Source of the DNA: Polytrichum commune
Lineage: Eukaryota; Streptophyta; Polytrichopsida; Polytrichales; Polytrichaceae
DNA: 64,000 nt
Assembly: GCA_950295325.1 (NCBI GenBank)
Contig: OX485804.1
Coordinates: forward strand, 8,122,001-8,186,000
Reading direction: 5' to 3'
Numbering within the stretch: position 1 is the stretch's first letter; the number at the start of each line of letters is the position of its first letter. Below the pieces are notes generated by a model. The model was not told the DNA's origin and made no database searches. It saw nothing but the letters and a program-made list of their open reading frames with translations. A program made the translations under genes and the position numbers. Of this stretch, positions 57,330 to 64,000 are shown one piece after another.

Positions 57330-57570
57330 GCCAGGTGGCGACAATTTGAGGGCCCTCATTGGCGGGCATTATATGGGGAGGGTGGTAATGAAGGGGTGTG
57401 TCATCGGAGGGGTTTACTTTATTGTATTGTATTGTATTGTATTGTGTTGTATTGTATTGGAGTTTGGGGTGATAAGGTGGTCCACCCACAGGCCTTGCTG
57501 ATGTGTCGAGGAAGAAAAAGGGCCCGGCCCATGTCCGAGAATCCCTCCGTTCCCTTCAACGTCCGTACCC
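57330..57570 (-). repeat. GC-rich dispersed repeat W, copy 2 (inverted)
   Basis: Reverse-strand match to 30060-30290 (TCTCGGACATGGGC, CACATCAGCAAGG, GGACCACCTTATC, GAGGGCCCTCAAATTG). It contains the (ATTGT)n array, absent from copy 1. Confidence 0.65.
57418..57459 (+). repeat. (ATTGT)n microsatellite
   Basis: About eight ATTGT units with one GTTGT variant, expanded inside repeat W copy 2. Confidence 0.92.
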
Positions 57571-57767
57571 GGGCAATGGGAAGCAGTGCCCAAATATCTT
57601 TCTAGCCTTTAATGGGAATACAGTATACAGCCCTCAAATTTCAATGACCTCTGAATTCAAAATCGTTATTCTTCTTCTTTATTCAAAGCACCATTAATAC
57701 TATGATGCGACTAATAAGATGTGTGGGCCTTATGTGGTCATGCTCGTCGTAATGAATAAATAGCCAA

Positions 57768-58264
57768 CGTTGGGCAATCCGACGTGAATTTGAGTATGTT
57801 GGCCCTACCCTGTTCAAGTATTTGAGCTTCTTGGCGCAAGGTGGGGTTTACTACCTACCAGAGCCCAACATTTTCCTTTTTAATTGCACCCATACCCAGA
57901 CCATGCCCATCAGCAGTGACCTATGCCCACCCATGCTATTCAAATTGCGCCCATGTATTCAAAAATTGTGTAATGTGTATTGTGTAATGTGTCTTGTATG
58001 ATTGTGTAATTGTGCCCCACCCATGCCCACCCATGCCCACCCAAAACCCATGGGCATGGGTGGGCATGGGCATGGGTATGGGCACCCAATGTAGGGCTAT
58101 GCTGCCTACCTAGCGGTGGGTGGGCTCTTGGCTTCTAACTTACTTAATTAGTTTTTTTTGTCAAGTAGAGAGAAGATTTCATAACGGGAATTGAACCGCT
58201 GACCACTTCATTAATGAGTACCCCTCCACTATCACCCGGTAGTTTAGGGTCATCTCGGACCCAT
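57768..58264 (-). mobile_element. tRNA-derived SINE, copy 2, split by an insertion
   Basis: The minus strand has the A box TAGTGGAGGGG (58221-58231) and B box GGTTCAATTCC (58187-58197). The 5' half runs to GAGCCCACCCACCGCTAGGT, and the 3' half (57768-57860) resumes with GGTAGGTAGTAAACCCCACC and ends past GGTAGGGCCAAC. The order equals that of 51975-52225 once the insertion at 57861-58095 is removed. Confidence 0.78.
57861..58095. mobile_element. TIR element with CCCATGCCCA repeats, nested in the SINE
   Basis: About 235 bp. Inverted subterminal regions are TTGCACCCATACCCAGACCA on the left and the reverse-complemented GGGTGCCCATACCCATGCCC on the right. A near-palindrome of CCCATGCCCA units lies at 58018-58090. 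Similar short sequences flank it (TACTACCTACC and TGCTGCCTACC), a likely diverged TSD of 8 bp or more. ACCC-type repeated ends occur in plant hAT elements, so hAT is a guess. Confidence 0.55.
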
Positions 58265-59386
58265 GCTCTTCCTGATTGGATTTTAGCTCGGTTTTAGTGA
58301 TATATGGCAGTGTTTATATTGTATAGTTGAGAACAAACACTCGAAAGACACCTCTTACAATGAGACGGGAGTACATGTTGTAAGTATGTTGACTGTACTA
58401 GGTTCAACAATGGACACAACTTTGAGATAGTTTGATATGTGCGTGTTTGAAAGAAAAAGGAGAACTTTCACTCCAAATATGTATGCATTTTGCATCTCAA
58501 TCTCAAGTTTTGTAACTGAAAATGACAATCTCGATGGCTCGCAATTGCCAATCACCAATCACCGCCTAACCTAATCCAATGGTCAAAATTGTTTTTGGAG
58601 TTGCCCACAAGATCATACACCTTTCATTCTTTGCTCCGATTAGCATGTAGAATACTAGTTCGACACAACAAAGCCTTCAAGCCCCACACCCCACTCTCAA
58701 TCCTCAATTACCGAGGTTCGATATCATTACTTTGACCAACTACTCAAGCCGTTTTATGCAACATAGCTACTTTCGCTCATTGTCATAAACTAGAGGTTAT
58801 GAATGAAAGATTCTACGGATATTCAAATGTTGGACTACGATTCGTAGTATTGGTTTTAGGTTCAATGTTGGTTCTAGGGTATGCATACACCACAACCCAT
58901 ACACAAAGGAAGGACAGTAATTGCTACAAGTTGCAACTCCGACAAACATTGGAAATGTACGAGAACTTATTCTTGAAGAAGCAGAGAGAGGATGTATGTG
59001 GTCCTATTTGGGGCACTTCCACAAACAAATTCGGCAATTAGGTCAAATGTGAATATTATCCTGCTATTTAAGTGATTGCAGAGACCCTCCCAATCGTGTT
59101 AATTATCAAACTTGAATTGAAGTCTATATCATATTTTAAGCACATCGCCCATGCTCATTGTAAAACACGGTCATTTCAGTGTCCATTCTGAACTGCAGTA
59201 CAAAGCCTTAGCCATATTAAAATAATTGTCCAAATAAGAAGAGTGACCACATAAGGCCCCTCTCGTAGGTACCTTTTTGACAGCATGCTTGTCAGTCCAT
59301 TGATAACCAAAATCGTTCATTGTCAGCCAACTAGGTTTTAGAGGGCTCTCTTTGATGATAGCCAGGCGATTCGCACAATTCACTTT
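58265..59386. other. Intergenic, no gene established; one doubtful small frame
   Basis: An 80-codon frame at 58799-59041 (+) has a hydrophobic stretch at about residues 12-30 (LRFVVLVLGSMLVLGYAY) followed by a charged tail (LKKQREDV). It has no homologous copy in the window and no recognisable family, so I do not call it a gene. Confidence 0.4.
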
Positions 59387-59505
59387 CACTTTCACAATCT
59401 AGGGTATAAGATTTAAGTCTCGTATTCACCTTCAAAATCTAGGGCGTAAAACTGAAATCTCACATTCCACTTTCACAATTTAGGGCATAAAACTTGCACT
59501 CAAAT
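59387..59505 (+). repeat. Three tandem units of about 41 bp
   Basis: CACTTTCACAATCTAGGGTA, CACCTTCAAAATCTAGGGCG and CACTTTCACAATTTAGGGCA begin successive units. Confidence 0.8.
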
Positions 59506-60414
59506 GCATTGCGTCTAGTTGTGAAGCTTTCCCAACTACATACATAAAACCTCGGTAAATGCTGTAAACAGGATGCTCACCCCTGGGTTGTGTGAAATAG
59601 CAGATGGCTAAGTAGCATAGAAATGATGCCATGGTCCCACATAATTTCTCTGCCACACAGGATCAAAATTAGCAGTACCCACAAAGATTGTCTAGAAGAT
59701 TCGAGTGCAATCAAAGTACTGGTAACTGACCTGCTGATTGCCTGAAAATGCTGTGCACACAGCATTTGCGGAGCGTGCTTATAATTTAATCACATACCTA
59801 GTGTGCACTAGTAATCTTTTGACCTCCCATTGCCCATGCACAATTTGCAAACTCGTCTGCGTTCCACAGAAGGAATCAGGCAAGGTTCTACGAGCTTCGT
59901 TGGGTGATGCAAGACCTACAACAACCAATCTCTGAAATCCGCTCATTTGATATTTACGAAAGGAAATTTCAGAAGGACAAGAGATGCACATAGCCTTGTA
60001 TCTGCCACAGCTACTCCCCTACTAAGCTTACCTGCCAGAATCACATCATTTCAGTGTGCAGACAGAAGCCATAAAATTAACCAGCCAACCTGTACAAGAT
60101 AGCAAAGATGCCAAATCAAATGACACAAGTTTGCCAGTAAAGCCTGCTAGTAAGCAGTACAGATGGGCTGAAAGTACACAAGCCTCACAAAAAATCGGAG
60201 ACCTTGAAGGCCTTGGAGGACGAGGTTTGTGAGAACAAGAACATAAAATAGAACAGACCGATGGCAGACGTCTGAAGATAAACCATACAGCTTTCAACAC
60301 TACACATTAGGTTCAAGTTTCTCCCTTGACACTCGAAAAGGGTTGTGAATCTACAACCTAATCATTTCAACAGGAACTCTGGAACGAAATGAACAGCAGA
60401 CAAGCGATATGAAA
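59506..60414 (-). other. Distal flank of RR-TZF gene 2, partly alignable to 14561-15045
   Basis: Only islands (for example near 59915-59945) match the gene 1 flank. The rest has no recognised gene. The frame at 60046-60300 on the minus strand is unsupported. Confidence 0.45.
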
Positions 60415-61511
60415 TGCATGTAAATTAATGAAATGAACAGGGCAGAGGAACGTATATTACAAAAGCCATCATCATCATGACATCATGAATGAATTTACAA
60501 ATTAATCCTAGGCACTAGATCGACATGTGTCTTTCAAAATGGACGCCGATCAGTCATGAAATGACTCTCCTGTGGTAGGTCTGCTCTGGTGACCTTGGGT
60601 TCACAATGTCATTTGTCCGTGGCATCTACACAAAAGTCCACATGCATGCTCCCTCTTTTGCCTACACTACATCCTGCTGTTAATAAATCACAAAAGCCTA
60701 GCTACACTCACAAATTTTGAGTGAAAAATCAAAAAATTGCTTCAGGATAACTCCCCCTCCAGCTTCCAGTCTTCTCATCAGGGGCGAACAAAACCGGGTA
60801 GAATAATAATTGATTATCGCACTTGTTCAATATCACCGCACTGTCTGTCTGCTCCTCTGCAGTGCATTCAATAATATATGTATATCATACTGTCTTAATG
60901 TGCATCGTCTCGGTATTAACGCAGTTGCTGTCACCGCTATCCTAATACCAAACAACATTTGCGCCCCCTTCTCCCGACCCCCCCCACCTCCCTTCAACGC
61001 CGACATCTTCGTTCCGCCATCAATTTCCAATGGACACTTCCATGTCGACCGGCACAGCAGCAGGGCATCGCAGAACGTATCGTCATGTATCAGCGCACTG
61101 TTAGTAATCTCCTAAGCGAATGTATGGCCTACGTATCAAAAAAAATGGATTTTGATTCTTCTTCTATGTGGTTTATCTGCGGCACAGCCACGGCCGCTGC
61201 GTTAACGGCGAGCTTCTTGCCTACGGCCACAACCTGTTTGTTTGTTTGATGCCTCAGCTTCCTCCGACCCCAATCACGATGAAGCAGGCGTTCATCATTT
61301 CCCATCCCCACCTCTTGTACAATCGGACCACCTTCATCTTCCTAACCTTGACCCCATCCTTCTAGTCCCCACCAATACAAAATCATGCAATTCACCATCC
61401 CCTAACCTCCTACCCAGTTTCCAGTGACGAATACCCAACCTGCACAGCCCCTCCCACAAATTCCCCCAAAGCCTTTGAAAGGGGTATCACACAATGTCAA
61501 TGCACTTCCTT
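60415..61511 (-). promoter_or_regulatory. Conserved 3' untranslated/flanking region of RR-TZF gene 2
   Basis: Inverted counterpart of 13459-14560. The distal 300 bp (about 60437-60760) is almost identical to the gene 1 copy. A segment around 60955-61050 is clearly different and C-rich on the + strand. It probably includes the 3' UTR. No ORF is supported. Confidence 0.6.
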
Positions 61512-63455
61512 TTACCAAGCTGCTTGCTCAGATTCCTCCCTCACGAGCTCATTCACCCACCCGAGGTCAGGGGCATCGCCTCCAACAGCATCAGCGTCCA
61601 TTGGACTCTCTTTGCCGAGCCGGCCATAGATTTTGGCACGAAGGTCTCTGCCCGATTCCACACGCATCACCATGGGTTCCACTTCCTCGTTTTCGTCAAT
61701 CTCCCATCGCTCCTTCTGCTCCCACCTCACCTTCGTTGGTGTGCCAGGGACGCTCTGTGAGCATCGGCGCAGAGGGGAAGGTCCCGAGGTATATTGCTGC
61801 TGCTGCTGCTGTTGCTGGAGCCACTGAGTGGTCGCAGGAGGAGGGGGTTGGTTGCGAAGCTCCAACTGCTGCAAAGTTGCGATGAGCTCCAGCATAGACT
61901 TCTGCGGCACCCCAGAGGGAGAGGAAGGAGCCGATCCTGTCATCCCCACGTGGCAGCTGTGCACGCTGCGATGCTGCTCTCCGGACGACGGAATTGATAG
62001 AGTAGGCATCGAGTTCAGACGGTCCAAATGGCGCCGGTGTGCCGGCTGGGTAGGAGAGTGAACATGCCCCGTTGCCCCCATGGAATGCGAACTCTGCGAT
62101 CGAGAGTACACACCTTGAGAAATCGTGGCTTGCAAAGCAGCCTGCGACATAACCCCTTGTGCAGACATGGAAGAAAAGTTGCTTTGTGCCGCAGCAGACG
62201 ACCATCCATTAGGAGAAGACAGTGACAAAGGGGGCGACGCTGAAGGGGAGAGAGGGGGGGAGAGAGGGGGAGGAGAGTGCGCGTGACCCACAAGGGTAGA
62301 AGTCGGAGAAGATATCTGCGATGGCACGCAACAATGGGAGTGAGCAGCGGCAGAGTATCCTGAGAAATGGCCCAGAGGGGACCCAACGTGGGTGGCCGAT
62401 GCTCCGTCGAACGAACTCCCTTCGTACCCATATGCTCCATCATACGCCGCTGCCGCAGACGCTCGAGGTGAGCCGTCATAGGATCCTCTGAGGGGCGATC
62501 CTTGGCTGGTAGAACGAACTCCCGCTGTGGCCGCTTGCGCTGCAGCCGGCAGAAGCCGCAGCTGCTCCGGAGTGTGAGCGAAGAAGCAGACTCGGCGGCG
62601 ACAGTTGCGACCATCCTTGCATGGCTGGGTTCGGTAACGCGCAGGATGAAGCCAACACTCAAAAACACCGTGGGCGAACTCGCAAGCATCTCCCCTCCTG
62701 CAGCTCCCCTTGCGGAAGTCGGGGCAAGCCGTTCCAGAGTAATGGAACCGACGGGGATCACGGCGGCGAGCTTTTTCTCCAGGGTGTGCAAATGGGCACT
62801 CCGTCCAGTCATGGCTACGGCCTCTCATGCACCGACGCACTTTGAATTCAAACATCCGAAACTGATCACACCCATACATGTCCACTGCCGGCCATGCATC
62901 CTCATCCTCATTGTTCGAAGGCAGGAACTTGTTAAAAGCTTGAAGGGAGTCAGAAAATGTTGGTGACCCCATGACGGATCCATTCAACGAAGAGCTCGAG
63001 AATGTGAGTCCCCGAAGCTCAGGCCTACCTGAGCCTTTGCCAGTGTCATCGAAGAAACCCCCTTTCCCTGACCCCAGGTCGGACTCGTCCACCCCATCAA
63101 GAAGTGACATCCCTGACAAACCCAGGTCGGACTTTGCCGCAGGGGAACTCGGCGGGCTCCCAAAGAAGTTGAAAGAGTGCACGCCTCCACCCCCACCTCC
63201 GAAGCTATGGCTCCGCTGGAACAAATGCGGCGATGACTGGGCTAACCCTCCGAACCCTGCCTCATTGTCTTTCATACCTGCAGAGAAAGAGTTCAACCGA
63301 CGCATTGCATGCTGCGAAGGTGACTGCAAACCATGCTGTTGCGCCTGTGCCATCGTCTCGTAATCCGCCATAGAATCGTACAACGAACCTCCCCCGCCGT
63401 TGCTCACAGCCTCCAGACACCACGGCTGCTGCTCATCCTGCAGCACTCCCGGCAT
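61512..63455 (-). CDS. Arginine-rich tandem CCCH zinc-finger (RR-TZF) protein, paralog 2
   Basis: Complete intronless gene, 647 residues, convergent with the paralog at 11497. Same architecture and expected role in mRNA turnover: RR motif C209-X10-C220-X3-H224; TZF C244-X7-C252-X5-C258-X3-H262-X16-C279-X5-C285-X4-C290-X3-H294; export-signal-like L524-X3-L528-X2-L531-X-L533; C-terminal DLGWVNELV. Against paralog 1 the N-terminal poly-Q/His tract is reduced to AQAQQH, the distal poly-Q is eight instead of six, and GM is inserted near residue 115. The RR-TZF block is unchanged. The ATG at 63453-63455 (MPGVL) is chosen. The frame stays open ten codons upstream only to a TTG, and paralog 1 has an in-frame TAG there. 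Confidence 0.96.
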   Translation of the reverse strand: MPGVLQDEQQPWCLEAVSNGGGGSLYDSMADYETMAQAQQHGLQSPSQHAMRRLNSFSAGMKDNEAGFGGLAQSSPHLFQRSHSFGGGGGGVHSFNFFGSPPSSPAAKSDLGLSGMSLLDGVDESDLGSGKGGFFDDTGKGSGRPELRGLTFSSSSLNGSVMGSPTFSDSLQAFNKFLPSNNEDEDAWPAVDMYGCDQFRMFEFKVRRCMRGRSHDWTECPFAHPGEKARRRDPRRFHYSGTACPDFRKGSCRRGDACEFAHGVFECWLHPARYRTQPCKDGRNCRRRVCFFAHTPEQLRLLPAAAQAATAGVRSTSQGSPLRGSYDGSPRASAAAAYDGAYGYEGSSFDGASATHVGSPLGHFSGYSAAAHSHCCVPSQISSPTSTLVGHAHSPPPLSPPLSPSASPPLSLSSPNGWSSAAAQSNFSSMSAQGVMSQAALQATISQGVYSRSQSSHSMGATGHVHSPTQPAHRRHLDRLNSMPTLSIPSSGEQHRSVHSCHVGMTGSAPSSPSGVPQKSMLELIATLQQLELRNQPPPPATTQWLQQQQQQQQYTSGPSPLRRCSQSVPGTPTKVRWEQKERWEIDENEEVEPMVMRVESGRDLRAKIYGRLGKESPMDADAVGGDAPDLGWVNELVREESEQAAW

Positions 63456-64000
63456 TCTCACCTCCCTGACCCTCCACCACCTCAACCACTTCCAAAGGCA
63501 CCCTTACCCCAACCTACCACCACCACTTCACCTCCTCACCATCATCTCCTAACCCTCAAACCCAGCCCACTGCAACAAAACACAACACAATCCCAAACAA
63601 CACAAGCGGATACCAATCCACCACAACCCAAAACACAGGCACAACAAAATTTACGCCTGCCTCAAGAAACACCCACGGCCGCTCCCCTAACCAAGCCGAC
63701 ACACAACAACCGTGCGGCCGGCGTCCACATCAACACCCGCTAATCTGGCCTAACCAAAAACCGAGCAAGCTCAATCGCTTGTGTGACTTTGCTGCTTGTA
63801 TCGGCCGTATGACTAGGGCCTTGTATCGGTTCTTCACCTGAAACAAAGAAGAACGAGGAGAAGAGACAGGAGGGAAAGAAGGAGAAACAGAGGAAGAAAA
63901 CTGAAGAACAGAAACGCGTGCAAAATGGGGAGAAAAAGAAGAAGAAGACGCAGCAGACCGCAGAAGCTGACGGGCTGCGACGGGCCGGGCGTGTGGGACC
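63456..64000 (-). promoter_or_regulatory. 5' leader and proximal upstream region of RR-TZF gene 2
   Basis: From 63456 to about 63735 it is homologous to 11235-11496 of gene 1. Beyond that the copies part. On the minus strand a CTTCTTCTT-rich stretch ends in TTTGTTTCAG|GTGAAG near 63840, which could be a splice acceptor of a leader intron or chance. The window ends before a promoter can be judged. Confidence 0.4.

Noticed and set aside
58799-59041. 80-codon membrane-protein-like frame
   Set aside because: A single hydrophobic stretch in AT-rich DNA is weak evidence. No repeat, homologue or regulatory context.
63456-63485. Ten extra N-terminal codons for gene 2 from a TTG start
   Set aside because: TTG is not an expected plant start, and the paralog has an in-frame TAG at the equivalent place. 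The shared ATG at 63455 is used.

Overview
The window reads as repeat-dense nuclear DNA of a land plant with a sizeable genome. The evidence is two intact plant-type arginine-rich tandem CCCH zinc-finger (RR-TZF) genes, a degraded Ty1/copia element, hAT and SWIM-type transposase-like relics, tRNA-derived SINEs and many short terminal-inverted-repeat (TIR) elements, all in AT-rich, gene-poor sequence. The sequence does not fix the species; a non-seed plant is possible but is only a guess.

Layout. 1-10.3 kb: no gene seen, scattered short repeats. 10.3-15.0 kb: RR-TZF gene 1 (+ strand, CDS 11497-13458) with a long leader and a long conserved 3' region. 15.9-21.4 kb: relics of a hAT-like transposase, a copia element with a built-in hairpin, and a SWIM zinc-finger protein. 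21.7-30 kb: several copies of a TIR repeat family (called R), one carrying a nested Harbinger-like element, plus other TIR elements. 30-44 kb: foldback elements, small dispersed repeats (families X, Y, Z, M1), a LINE-like 3' end amplified as three 335-bp tandem units, and a 643-bp insertion whose empty site survives elsewhere in the window. 44-47.4 kb: a GC-richer, low-copy block with local tandem duplications and a decayed gene that looks like a secreted precursor with four repeats of a CREDPHPPGP-type motif. 47.4-58.3 kb: hAT-, Harbinger- and pogo-like non-autonomous elements and two SINEs, several of them nested. 59.9-64.0 kb: RR-TZF gene 2 (- strand, CDS 61512-63455).

The two RR-TZF genes are a convergent inverted pair about 48 kb apart. 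Coding region, proximal leader and about 1 kb of 3' flank are shared. The zinc-finger block is identical in protein sequence while the N-termini and poly-Q tracts differ, so both copies look functional. They probably act in cytoplasmic mRNA turnover, as known RR-TZF proteins do. Nearly everything between them is transposable-element debris. The nesting order can be read directly at several sites from target-site duplications (TSDs).

All identities and boundaries were judged by eye; none was computed by alignment software.
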